Positions 1 through 6,392 are shown, counted from the stretch's first letter. The stretch is 7,001 nucleotides of DNA from Aquificaceae bacterium (GCA_026982025.1 JALSHX010000003.1:1-7001); one strand, 5' to 3'. Made by a program: numbers and translations. Notes: generated by a model not told the origin, from the sequence alone.

Positions 1-742
1 TGGTCCCCACACCGCCGATGAGGAGTGCAACGAAAACTTTGACGGACAGGACCGGATCAAACATTGAAGCAGGATCAATGTAGGTAATCCAGTAGGCGTA
101 GATGCCGCCGGCGGTTGCAGTGAGCCATCCCATTATCGCAAAGGATACGCTCTTGAACATGACGGTGTTTACGCCGAGCGTTTCTGCAGAGACCTCGTCT
201 TCCCGTATTGCCTTCAGTGCCCAGCCGAATGTTGATCTATCAATATACACATTGACTAAGTAAGCAAGGAGTGTGAGAAGCCAGAAGGCAAAGAAAAAAA
301 CCACAGGTCCTTCCTCCCCCCTGTAGATCGGAAGGTTAATCCCGTGAGAACCGCCCGTGAATTCAAGGTTGTTGGTTATCTCCATAAGAGCAAGTTGGAG
401 TGCAAGGGTGGTTATTGCAAAGTAGTGGCTTTTGAGCCTCATAAGAAAGGGGGCGAGAAAAAGGGCAAATAGTAGAGAAATTAATCCACCTGCGAGAAGG
501 GAGGCTGTGAAGGGAACTCCCTGTTTCATTAATATTGCTGTTGAGTAGCCCCCCATCCCAAAGAAGGCAATTCCGCCAAAGGCAGGGTATCCGGTGTATC
601 CAAGAAGCACATTCTGGGCAAGGACGAGGGAGGAAAACATTAGAACGGAGGTTAAAACCCTTATCCAGTAGGGATTTACAAAAAAGGGCACGGCTATAAG
701 GAGAATCAGAGTAAGAAGGATTAAAAACTCATGCCTCTGCAT
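1..742 (-). CDS. livM: Branched-chain amino acid-type ABC transporter permease LivM (C-terminus cut by window edge)
   Basis: Inner-membrane permease that pairs with LivH to form the channel of a LivJ/LivK-type (HAAT family) importer. I translated 247 codons from an ATG at 742 with no stop before the window edge. The N-terminus is hydrophobic. Family landmarks are visible: LGYTGYPAFGG near residues 47-57, RLKSHYFAITTLA near 102-114, TGGSHGINLP near 129-138, the cytoplasmic ATPase-contact loop ALKAIREDEVSAETLGV near 175-191, and LLIGGVGT at the break (240-247). Family members usually run on for several dozen more residues, so the last membrane part is missing here. The start overlaps the end of livH by 14 bases and has only a weak upstream purine stretch, so coupled translation is likely. 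livG and livF ATPase genes would be expected next, outside the window. The substrate cannot be fixed from the permease alone. Confidence 0.93.
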   Translation of the reverse strand, partial: MQRHEFLILLTLILLIAVPFFVNPYWIRVLTSVLMFSSLVLAQNVLLGYTGYPAFGGIAFFGMGGYSTAILMKQGVPFTASLLAGGLISLLFALFLAPFLMRLKSHYFAITTLALQLALMEITNNLEFTGGSHGINLPIYRGEEGPVVFFFAFWLLTLLAYLVNVYIDRSTFGWALKAIREDEVSAETLGVNTVMFKSVSFAIMGWLTATAGGIYAYWITYIDPASMFDPVLSVKVFVALLIGGVGT

Positions 743-1604
743 AGTACTTTCCGCCGAGCAATCCTCTGGGTTTAAAGATCAAAAAGGCAAGCATTACCAG
801 AAGCGTCGTAAAGAACTTCCACTCCTCTCCGATGTAAAAGGAAGTGAAGATCTCAAGAATTCCGAGAAACAGACCTCCCGCCAGGGCGCTTTCAACTCTT
901 CCCAGACCTCCTACGATGCTGACGAGAAAGGCTTTGACCGTCAGGAATCCTCCGTCAAAGGGGGTGAAGCCCTGAAGCACGGCGTATAGGTTTCCCGAAG
1001 AAAAGGCTATTCCCGTTCCCAGCGCCATCGTGATCAGAAAAACCTTTGAGGGATCAACTCCCACCAGCGACGAGCCTTCCCTGTCAAGGGCAACCGCCCT
1101 TATAGCTCTTCCCGTCCAAGTTCTTGTCATCAAAATGTACAGTGCAAAAGTAAGTAAGAGGGAGAGGATGAAAACGATAAGTTTAACCTGAGAAACAATA
1201 AAAGGACCAAAAAAGAAGCTCTTTTCTGCGTAAGAGACATCAACGGAGCGTATGTCAGCTTTAAAGATAAGGTTCAGAGAGTGGGATAGGAAAATGTCAA
1301 GACCGAAGGTCAGTATAAGCACCATAAAGGGTTCGTAGCTGAGAACCCTGTTGATCAGAAACCTTTGCAGAGCTGAGCCGAATAGAAAACCTGCTGAAAA
1401 GGTTAAGGGAATTGAGAGGAGGGGGTCTATGGAAAGGGCGGTAAATAGTATGTAAGTCATGTAGGCGCCGATAACCACAAAGGTCCCGTAAGCGAGGTTG
1501 AGTATGTTAATAACTCCCCAGCTGAGAGAGAATCCCAGAGACATAAAAGCGTAGAATGTTCCTAAAAGCAGACCTTCTATTAAAAGCTGGACTATTATTT
1601 CCAT
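729..1604 (-). CDS. livH: Branched-chain amino acid-type ABC transporter permease LivH
   Basis: Inner-membrane permease, partner of LivM in a HAAT-family ABC importer. It is complete at 291 residues, close to the usual size of about 290-310. The N-terminus has the typical LivH opening: GLLLGTFYAFMSLGFSL (11-27) followed by GVINILNLAYG (30-40), where most relatives have N-F-A-H-G. The ATPase-contact loop is GRAIRAVALDREGSSLVGVD (165-184), and the family's GGLGRVESALAGG lies at 232-244. Most of the chain is hydrophobic with about eight membrane segments. The ATG at 1604 is favoured because the homologous region begins right after it. No Shine-Dalgarno sequence precedes it and it overlaps the end of the binding-protein gene by 10 bases, so it probably depends on ribosomes finishing that gene. 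Codons and composition match its neighbours. Confidence 0.95.
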   Translation of the reverse strand: MEIIVQLLIEGLLLGTFYAFMSLGFSLSWGVINILNLAYGTFVVIGAYMTYILFTALSIDPLLSIPLTFSAGFLFGSALQRFLINRVLSYEPFMVLILTFGLDIFLSHSLNLIFKADIRSVDVSYAEKSFFFGPFIVSQVKLIVFILSLLLTFALYILMTRTWTGRAIRAVALDREGSSLVGVDPSKVFLITMALGTGIAFSSGNLYAVLQGFTPFDGGFLTVKAFLVSIVGGLGRVESALAGGLFLGILEIFTSFYIGEEWKFFTTLLVMLAFLIFKPRGLLGGKYYAEA

Positions 1605-2770
1605 TCGGGTTTAGGATAAACAGGCTTTCTTGATTCAAAGGGAAAAACTGTGACGGGCTTTCCGCCCTGTATTTGCACCACAGCCATCTTTTTGGTTACT
1701 ATCTTGCCTGTAGAATCAAATCCTATCACCCCGTAAAAGGTTTCGGCTTTCATACTAAGGAGTGCTTCCCTTACCTTTTTAACCTCAAGGCTTTCCGCCT
1801 TTTCAAGGGCAAGCTGAAGAGCCATCGCTGCCGCGGTTCCTCCCGCTGAGTGGTATTCCGGGTCGTGTCCGAACATTTTCCTGAACTCTTTTACATAACC
1901 TTCGGTTGAACCGAAGATAGGGTCTTTAAAGTTAAGCTCCTTTGACCACTGGACGGGTCCGAAAATGTACTCCGCATCCTTTCCAAGAGCTTTAACGAAG
2001 GCAGGAACTGGAGGACCTACCGTAAGTCCCACGAATTTTGGGTTGATTTTGAACTGCTTAAGCTGTTTTACCACGAGGACGGAGTCCTTGAAGTGGCCTG
2101 CTCCTATAACGATATCCGGTTTCTTCATCCGGATTTTGAGCATCAGGGAGGATAAATCCTGGGCACCTTTTGGATAGCTTTCAAATAGAACCACCTTTAA
2201 GCCCTTCTCTTTTGCCCTTTTTAGTGCTCCCCTTGCCGCGTCTTCGGAGAAGATGTCCTTCTCGTAGATTATAGCAACGGATTTGGGGGCAGGTTTGAGA
2301 CTGACGGCGAGGTCTATAAGGTTCTTTCCGTAATCGGGGGCTATGTTGAAGACTCCGAATATATGTCTGTATCCCTGTTTATAAATCTTTGATGAAGCTC
2401 CTCCGCCCTGAACCATAAGGGCGTCGTACTTCTCCACCACGCCCGCTCCCGCAAAAACCTGTGCACTTCCGTAGGGTCCGAGGATGAAGCGCACCTTGTC
2501 TTGAGTTATGAGTTTTTCTATCAGTTTGGCTGTGGTTTTGGGGTCGCTCTGGTCGTCGTAGTAAATGATCTCCACCCTGTACCTCTTATTACCAACCTTT
2601 ATTCCCCCAAGAGAGTTAACCCTTTCCTTCCATAGCTCATAACCCTTCTTGAGGAGCTGTCCTTCCTTGGCGTACTTTCCCGAGAAGGAAACCGCAGCTC
2701 CGAGCTTTAAAACATCCGAAGCCCACACGGTTACCGCAAAAAGAAAAATGCCCAACAGAATTCCGTTCAT
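1595..2770 (-). CDS. Periplasmic substrate-binding protein of the Liv-type ABC transporter (LivJ/LivK family, Peripla_BP_6)
   Basis: Captures the solute in the periplasm and delivers it to LivH/LivM. The product is 391 residues from the ATG at 2770, a normal length for the family. Residues 1-18 are a hydrophobic signal peptide, probably cut after VWA (15-17); there is no lipobox cysteine, so it should be soluble. Type I binding-fold landmarks follow: KLGAAVSFSGKYAKEG (22-37), YYDDQSDPKTTAKLIEKLI (70-88), VRFILGPYGSAQV (93-105) and a Q-GGGASS stretch near 121-127. A GTG 36 bases upstream keeps the frame open but has no ribosome binding site, whereas the ATG at 2770 has GGGAGG seven bases before it. 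The signal peptide lacks lysine or arginine before the hydrophobic core, which is unusual. The ligand is not determined by sequence: relatives bind branched-chain or other amino acids, amides, urea or aromatic acids. Confidence 0.92.
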   Translation of the reverse strand: MNGILLGIFLFAVTVWASDVLKLGAAVSFSGKYAKEGQLLKKGYELWKERVNSLGGIKVGNKRYRVEIIYYDDQSDPKTTAKLIEKLITQDKVRFILGPYGSAQVFAGAGVVEKYDALMVQGGGASSKIYKQGYRHIFGVFNIAPDYGKNLIDLAVSLKPAPKSVAIIYEKDIFSEDAARGALKRAKEKGLKVVLFESYPKGAQDLSSLMLKIRMKKPDIVIGAGHFKDSVLVVKQLKQFKINPKFVGLTVGPPVPAFVKALGKDAEYIFGPVQWSKELNFKDPIFGSTEGYVKEFRKMFGHDPEYHSAGGTAAAMALQLALEKAESLEVKKVREALLSMKAETFYGVIGFDSTGKIVTKKMAVVQIQGGKPVTVFPFESRKPVYPKPEWK

Positions 2771-2777
2771 AACCGTT

Positions 2778-2783
2778 CCTCCC
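2778..2783 (-). promoter_or_regulatory. Ribosome binding site that sets the start of the substrate-binding protein
   Basis: GGGAGG on the minus strand, seven bases before the ATG at 2770. It decides between that ATG and the in-frame GTG at 2806, which has nothing comparable upstream. The gap of about 60 bases back to the synthase stop codon holds no hairpin with a T-tract, so the two genes are probably on one message. Confidence 0.8.
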
Positions 2784-2830
2784 GCTCTATCCGACCCGTG
2801 GTCCACCTTTGCCGGGAACTAAAATATACA

Positions 2831-3826
2831 TCACTTCTCTATTATGCTTTCCTTGACCTTCATCCCGAAGTGCCTTCCCGGTTCCTCAATGTAGCCCAGA
2901 ACCTCATCTCCCTCCTTTATCTCCGCCACGGACAGGGGAGTGCCGTCGGGTCTTGTGAGCCTTATGGTCTCCGCATTCTGGAGAACCGCACTGAGCTTTT
3001 TGTTCTCATACCTTGCCTCAATGAGAATCATGGGCCTTCTCTCCACCTTTGACCTTCCCACATAGAGGACCCTGCCCTTTCCCTCATGATTGTATGCCAT
3101 TACTCTATCTCCTGCGGATAATTCACAGAGATACTTGGTTTTTCCCTCGGGAACTCTCACATACATGTGAACTGCACCCGCGTTGACCCTGAATGGTCTT
3201 GATGCTACATAAGGGTTTTCCTCCGTTTCAGCATGAACCAGAAACATACCACCCGAGGAATTTCCAACAAGCATTCCCTCTCCCCTCGCCATAAGTGAGG
3301 TTGTGTCAACGCACACCCTGTCTCCGAGCCCCATGGGAAGTATCCTCGTTATTTTTGCTGTAATCAGCTCAAGCTTTTCCTGAGCTTCTTCAATGAGCTT
3401 TGAAACTTTCTTTATGTCGTTAATGCCCGCACCTTTCAAAACAACACCCTTAACTCCCTTCTCAAGGGTCTGGAGAGCTACCTCCGCCTCTTGGGGATTC
3501 CTCACCACCGCATAAAGCTCCTCCCTTTGGGCTATCAGGTTTTCAAGAGGAATTACCGTCCAGTCGGTCGTTTCCACGATAACCTTAACTCCCGAAGGGA
3601 GTTTTGCTGCTCTTTCCTCATCCTCTTTACCCTCAATCTTTACATACTGAACATCCTTTCCGAGCTTCAGGTCTCCGTCGGGGGAGATGACCGTTGTTCT
3701 TGCAAGCTTCTGAGCTTCCTCAGCCTTTGACTGGTCCGGAATGATTACAGCGCTCGCACCCGACTCTATAGCCGTGGTGACGATTTTTTTATCGTAGGGT
3801 TCAACCCACACCCACAGTTCCTTCAT
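2831..3826 (-). CDS. aroB': 3-dehydroquinate synthase II (archaeal-type, AroB' family)
   Basis: The family enzyme studied in methanogens performs an NAD-dependent oxidative deamination and cyclisation of 2-amino-3,7-dideoxy-D-threo-hept-6-ulosonate to 3-dehydroquinate, the first ring compound of the aromatic pathway. It is unrelated to classical AroB and acts in the cytoplasm. The gene is complete at 331 residues. Family landmarks: KKIVTTAIESGA (13-24), TTDWTVIPLENLIAQ (86-100), GDRVCVDTTSLM (168-179), GEGMLVGNSSGGMFLVHAET (182-201), RPFRVNAGAVHMYVRVP (210-226), QNAETIRL (283-290) and GRHFG (317-321). The ATG at 3826 is the first possible start and matches where homologues begin. It has no Shine-Dalgarno sequence, and a -10-like element ends seven bases before it, so the message may be leaderless. 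It appears to lead the transporter operon. Family assignment is firm; the exact in vivo reaction in a bacterium that may also carry classical AroB is less certain. Confidence 0.93.
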   Translation of the reverse strand: MKELWVWVEPYDKKIVTTAIESGASAVIIPDQSKAEEAQKLARTTVISPDGDLKLGKDVQYVKIEGKEDEERAAKLPSGVKVIVETTDWTVIPLENLIAQREELYAVVRNPQEAEVALQTLEKGVKGVVLKGAGINDIKKVSKLIEEAQEKLELITAKITRILPMGLGDRVCVDTTSLMARGEGMLVGNSSGGMFLVHAETEENPYVASRPFRVNAGAVHMYVRVPEGKTKYLCELSAGDRVMAYNHEGKGRVLYVGRSKVERRPMILIEARYENKKLSAVLQNAETIRLTRPDGTPLSVAEIKEGDEVLGYIEEPGRHFGMKVKESIIEK

Positions 3827-3833
3827 GGTTATC

Positions 3834-3839
3834 AGTATA
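3834..3839 (-). promoter_or_regulatory. -10 element of the synthase/transporter operon
   Basis: TATACT on the minus strand ends seven bases before the ATG of the synthase gene, so transcription should begin at or within a base or two of the start codon. No good -35 hexamer lies at the right spacing, so the promoter may be weak or activator-dependent. It sits only three bases from the -10 of the divergent gene. Confidence 0.45.
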
Positions 3840-3842
3840 ACT

Positions 3843-3848
3843 TATAAT
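3843..3848 (+). promoter_or_regulatory. -10 element of the membrane-anchored protein gene
   Basis: A perfect TATAAT on the plus strand, predicting a transcript start near 3855 and a leader of only about 14 bases that begins about at the ribosome binding site. The -35 position (around 3820-3825) has no recognisable TTGACA match. RNA polymerase bound here would cover the divergent synthase promoter. Confidence 0.5.
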
Positions 3849-3854
3849 CATCAT

Positions 3855-3860
3855 GGGAGG
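3855..3860 (+). promoter_or_regulatory. Ribosome binding site for a GTG start
   Basis: GGGAGG, eight bases before the GTG at 3869. It supports the GTG as the true start, since no other start codon in that frame is placed as well. It also shows that this organism uses strong Shine-Dalgarno sites for some genes, in contrast to the synthase and leuD. Confidence 0.8.
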
Positions 3861-3868
3861 ATTCTGCT

Positions 3869-4783
3869 GTGGGGAAATTAAAGGTTTTTATTTTGCTTAT
3901 TGCGGGAATTGCCGTAGCATCATGGGTCGGTCTTGAGGTTTATGCGGACAACCGGGCAGAGAAAAAGCTAAACGCCCTGCTAACGGACCTTGACCTTGAG
4001 AACAGGGTAAAGTACGCTGATATTGACTATTCCCTAATTTCGGGGGAGCTACTGGTTGAAAAGATCACCGTTTCGTCTCCCCGGGGCGATGCAACAATTG
4101 AGAGGTTAAGGGTTCACAGGTACACGGATTCGGAAGCAACCATTTATGTTGAGGGGATCAGGTTCTCTGACGATGAGTTCATAAATGACATGAAGGAGTT
4201 GGGCTACGATGATCCCCGTATAAACCTTAGTTTTGATGCAAGCATAGACGATGAGAATCGGATGCTTGATGTTAGGAACTTTTCTTTTGAGATGCCCGGC
4301 GGTTTCAGGTTGAGTTTCAGGTTCCTTTTAACCAACATTGACTCTGACCTGCTCAGAAAGCTCTCGGAGTTTGACGGAACAAACAGGGAACAGCTCAACA
4401 GGGAACAGCTCAATGAGCTTTCGGACAGGGTGGCAAAGGTGAAGGTCAGCTACTTTGAAACGGTTCTGTCGGATCTGGGGATAAGGGATAAAATCATTAA
4501 AGCTGAGGCAAAGAAGCAGGGAAAAGGGGAGGAAGAGATTAGAAGGAAAATCGTCGGTGATATGGAAAAGAGCCTCAAAAAGGCCAAGTCAGAATTTGAG
4601 AAGAAGCTGGTTCAAAGTGTAAAGTCATTCATTGAAAAGGGCGGTTTGGTAAGAATAACTCTAAAGCCCGAGACCCCCGTTGAGTTTCAGGAGCTTATCT
4701 TTACCCTCATGCTGTCAGCTCAAACAAAAGACCTTAAGCCCTTTGTTGAGAGATTCAAGGCGGAAGTATCCCACGAGCTTTAA
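3869..4783 (+). CDS. Membrane-anchored protein of unknown function, possibly AsmA/DUF945-like
   Basis: 304 residues from a GTG start chosen by its strong ribosome binding site. I do not recognise the family with confidence. A short basic start (MGKLK) and a hydrophobic segment at 5-23 look like an uncleaved signal anchor, with the rest in the periplasm. Residues 48-84 contain a pattern of the type DIDYSLISGELLVEKITVSS followed by a stretch ending in IERLRV, which recalls the beta-rich repeats of AsmA-like and DUF945 (YdgA) envelope proteins; this is inference from pattern only. A lysine- and glutamate-rich helical region at about 205-258 could be a coiled coil. Residues 172-181 are a doubled NREQL from a perfect 15-base tandem duplication. 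The broken HEPN gene starts four bases after the stop. It is divergent from the synthase operon and shares its promoter region. Confidence 0.8.
   Translation: MGKLKVFILLIAGIAVASWVGLEVYADNRAEKKLNALLTDLDLENRVKYADIDYSLISGELLVEKITVSSPRGDATIERLRVHRYTDSEATIYVEGIRFSDDEFINDMKELGYDDPRINLSFDASIDDENRMLDVRNFSFEMPGGFRLSFRFLLTNIDSDLLRKLSEFDGTNREQLNREQLNELSDRVAKVKVSYFETVLSDLGIRDKIIKAEAKKQGKGEEEIRRKIVGDMEKSLKKAKSEFEKKLVQSVKSFIEKGGLVRITLKPETPVEFQELIFTLMLSAQTKDLKPFVERFKAEVSHEL
4382..4411 (+). repeat. Perfect 15-base tandem duplication inside the membrane-anchored protein gene
   Basis: AACAGGGAACAGCTC occurs twice back to back (4382-4396 and 4397-4411), adding one NREQL unit in frame. The next codons, AAT GAG CTT, resemble a diverged third copy of the ends. 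The two copies are identical, which suggests a recent slippage event in a tolerant loop. Confidence 0.9.
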
Positions 4784-4787
4784 AAAA

Positions 4788-5094
4788 ATGGCCGAGAGAA
4801 GCAGGGATTGGCTCAATCAGGCGTTGAGAGATTTTGAGAAAAAACTTGATTATCAAAACGGGTACTACGAGCGGTGCTGTTTTACTGTTTATCAGGCATG
4901 TGAAAAAGCTCTTAAATCTCTCTACTATATGTATGATTTGGATGTCAGGGGGAATTCAATACGAGGAAATTCTTCACCATGCAGGAATGCTTGACAGATA
5001 CTATATTGAAGAGGTATATTGACTTTTTCATTTTGATGTAAATTACGCCGTTTACACCGCCGATGAGCCGAAAGAAAACATGGACAGTGCATTT
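4788..5094 (+). pseudogene. HEPN-domain protein, broken by a frameshift and a stop
   Basis: HEPN proteins are small helical proteins, often RNase toxins or partners of a MNT-type nucleotidyltransferase antitoxin. The ATG at 4788 opens the typical start MAERSRDWLNQALRDFEKKL (1-20), then YYERCCFTVYQACEKALKSL (26-45), the signature helix. The frame then reads VRGNSI and goes astray, ending at a TGA at 4992-4994. One frame over, from about 4963, the expected continuation EEILHHAGMLDRYYIEEVY appears, stops at TGA 5020-5022, and after that stop still reads VNYAVYTADEPKENMDSA, which resembles the C-terminal part of such proteins. So at least one indel near 4950-4962 and one nonsense change have occurred. 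Where relatives usually have R-G-H-S this has R-G-N-S, losing the histidine. No ribosome binding site; it would rely on coupling to the gene four bases upstream. No nucleotidyltransferase gene is adjacent. A truncated 68-residue product is still possible. Confidence 0.78.
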
Positions 5095-5096
5095 AT

Positions 5097-5123
5097 AAAA
5101 AAGCCCCGCACGGAGCGGGGCTT
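5097..5123 (-). terminator. Intrinsic terminator of the porin gene
   Basis: On the minus strand a perfect 9-base stem (AAGCCCCGC / GCGGGGCTT) with a 5-base loop is followed by a run of six T, about 20 bases after the porin stop codon. On the plus strand the hairpin is followed by CTTGATCAATT, a poor T-tract, so it should work mainly for the porin and only weakly, if at all, for the convergent message. Confidence 0.92.
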
Positions 5124-5144
5124 GATCAATTATTGCTGACTCCC

Positions 5145-6326
5145 TCAGAAGTTGAACCACATGGCGAGGGTAACGTCGGTGTAGGGTTTAGTTGCTTTTG
5201 CGCCGGTGGGGGTATTTTTAGGGACATTTACGCTGTCAACAACGAGGGCAATTCTATTACCAACACCTTTCACATAGAGTTGACCTACAACGCTGAATGT
5301 TGAATAGGCATCATCCTGAGCCTTTGTATCTGGATCTGCCTGAACATACTTTACACCTATTGCAGGTTTACCGAGAATGGTTTTGGTATTAAAAAGGATT
5401 TGGCCCTGTGCCAGAATCCCTTGGGATGTTTTTGTCGTATTAGCAGATGCATCCTTGATTGACAATTGTGTCCATCCCACTGATATGTTTGGTGTCACAC
5501 TTCCGAAGTTTTGCTCCCACATCAGGTCAACTGCAGGTGCAGACATTTGGTCACCTTTATTATCTCCAAAGTTACCCTGTGAAGCATAAGACAATCCGAG
5601 GGTCAGGACATTTCTCTTCCCGAGATAAGTTTCCTTAAGGACATAGCCTTTGTCACCCTTGTAGCCGAGCATTGTGGGGGTTAGCTGGACTCTTACCGCA
5701 AATCCCGTTTGCCTGTCACTGTCGGCACCAGCATCTTGGCTGTCAACAGCGGAGAGATAGTATCTCAGCATACCCCCTGCTATGTCTCCCCATACACCTA
5801 TCTGATTTGACCTTGAACCGGACCTTTTGTTCCTATCGTTTTTAAATGGGTTCTTGAATAAGTCTGAAGGAGCCTTTTCAATTCCATATGTCGGACCAGT
5901 CGGCACTATAAATGACCATCCCGACTGTATTCCCGCGTGCCTCTCCCAGGGAACCTTGATGGAACCTGCGAATATCCTGAACTCCTTGGCAAAGTCAAGG
6001 ATGATGAATGAATCAATGAACTCGGGGGTGTTAACCTTACCAGGAGTCATAGCGGGTGCTTTCCCAACTTTTCCGAATTCCATCTGCCATCCCCATTTGA
6101 AGATTTTGGAGATGGATCCCTTTGCATAAATCCTGGTAAATGGGACATCAATCTTTAAGTCCGAGACATCGTTGTTGGTGTGGATGCCATCCAGAGTTGC
6201 GTGGACCTTTGCCCGGAAGCCCATCTTGAACTTGGTCTTTCCGAGGTCAATCTTGACCGCGTGCGCCTCGCCCGCGAAAACTGCTGCACCCAGTATGGCT
6301 GCCGCTGCTAAGTAGCTCTTCTTCAT
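5145..6326 (-). CDS. Outer-membrane porin, phosphate-selective porin O/P-like
   Basis: A beta-barrel channel for small solutes in the outer membrane. The product is 393 residues from the ATG at 6326. A classic signal peptide (MKK, hydrophobic core, cut after AHA at 21-23) is followed by alternating polar and hydrophobic strands and a chain ending in WFNF, the terminal phenylalanine recognised by the outer-membrane assembly machinery. The stretch FRIFAGSIKVPWERHAG (116-132) resembles the conserved plug or strand motif of Porin_O_P proteins (known in OprP/OprO as G-x-x-K-x-P-F). An in-frame TTG at 6332 lies only about two bases from the Shine-Dalgarno site, so it is rejected as start. It is a single-gene unit with its own strong promoter and terminator, which suggests an abundant envelope protein. 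The solute is not predictable; the phosphate name is a family label only. Confidence 0.85.
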   Translation of the reverse strand: MKKSYLAAAAILGAAVFAGEAHAVKIDLGKTKFKMGFRAKVHATLDGIHTNNDVSDLKIDVPFTRIYAKGSISKIFKWGWQMEFGKVGKAPAMTPGKVNTPEFIDSFIILDFAKEFRIFAGSIKVPWERHAGIQSGWSFIVPTGPTYGIEKAPSDLFKNPFKNDRNKRSGSRSNQIGVWGDIAGGMLRYYLSAVDSQDAGADSDRQTGFAVRVQLTPTMLGYKGDKGYVLKETYLGKRNVLTLGLSYASQGNFGDNKGDQMSAPAVDLMWEQNFGSVTPNISVGWTQLSIKDASANTTKTSQGILAQGQILFNTKTILGKPAIGVKYVQADPDTKAQDDAYSTFSVVGQLYVKGVGNRIALVVDSVNVPKNTPTGAKATKPYTDVTLAMWFNF

Positions 6327-6333
6327 GTCCAAA

Positions 6334-6341
6334 CCCTCCTC
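6334..6341 (-). promoter_or_regulatory. Strong ribosome binding site of the porin gene
   Basis: GAGGAGGG on the minus strand; its GGAGG core is eight bases before the ATG at 6326. The spacing selects that ATG over the TTG at 6332. Confidence 0.85.
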
Positions 6342-6362
6342 ACAAAGTTTTAATCACCTGAA

Positions 6363-6392
6363 ATTATAGATACATAAAAATTAATTTGTCAA
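6363..6392 (-). promoter_or_regulatory. Near-consensus sigma-70 promoter of the porin gene
   Basis: On the minus strand, TTGACA (6387-6392) and TATAAT (6363-6368) are both perfect hexamers separated by 18 bases. The predicted transcript start near 6356 gives a leader of about 30 bases. The spacer and upstream DNA are very AT-rich, which should favour polymerase binding. This is the clearest promoter in the window and suggests strong constitutive expression. Confidence 0.9.

Noticed and set aside
1965..2177. Open frame on the plus strand inside the binding-protein gene
   Set aside because: Antisense to a well-supported gene, no ribosome binding site, and no recognisable protein features.
2771..2806. 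Longer start (GTG at 2806) for the binding protein
   Set aside because: No ribosome binding site there, and it would put a polar extension before the signal peptide; the ATG at 2770 has GGGAGG at ideal spacing.
2799..2807. GTGGTCCAC near-palindrome between synthase and binding-protein genes as an operator or attenuator
   Set aside because: The arms are only four bases around a single base, with no T-tract or second copy; too weak to call.
2798..3052. Open frame on the plus strand over the end of the synthase gene, and another at 3491-3730
   Set aside because: Both lie opposite conserved synthase coding sequence and show no domain or start signal.
4680..4787. Longer start for the HEPN gene inside the preceding gene
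   Set aside because: The added residues do not resemble HEPN proteins, while MAERSRDWL from 4788 matches the usual beginning.
5101..5123. Hairpin as a bidirectional terminator
   Set aside because: Only the minus-strand side has a proper T-run; the plus-strand side continues CTTGATCAATT.
5377..6129. Plus-strand open frames opposite the porin gene (5377-5589, 5827-6129)
   Set aside because: Shadows of the porin reading frame with no promoter, ribosome binding site or protein pattern.
6327..6332. TTG at 6332 as porin start
   Set aside because: Only about two bases from the Shine-Dalgarno site; the ATG at 6326 is correctly spaced and begins a standard MKK signal peptide.
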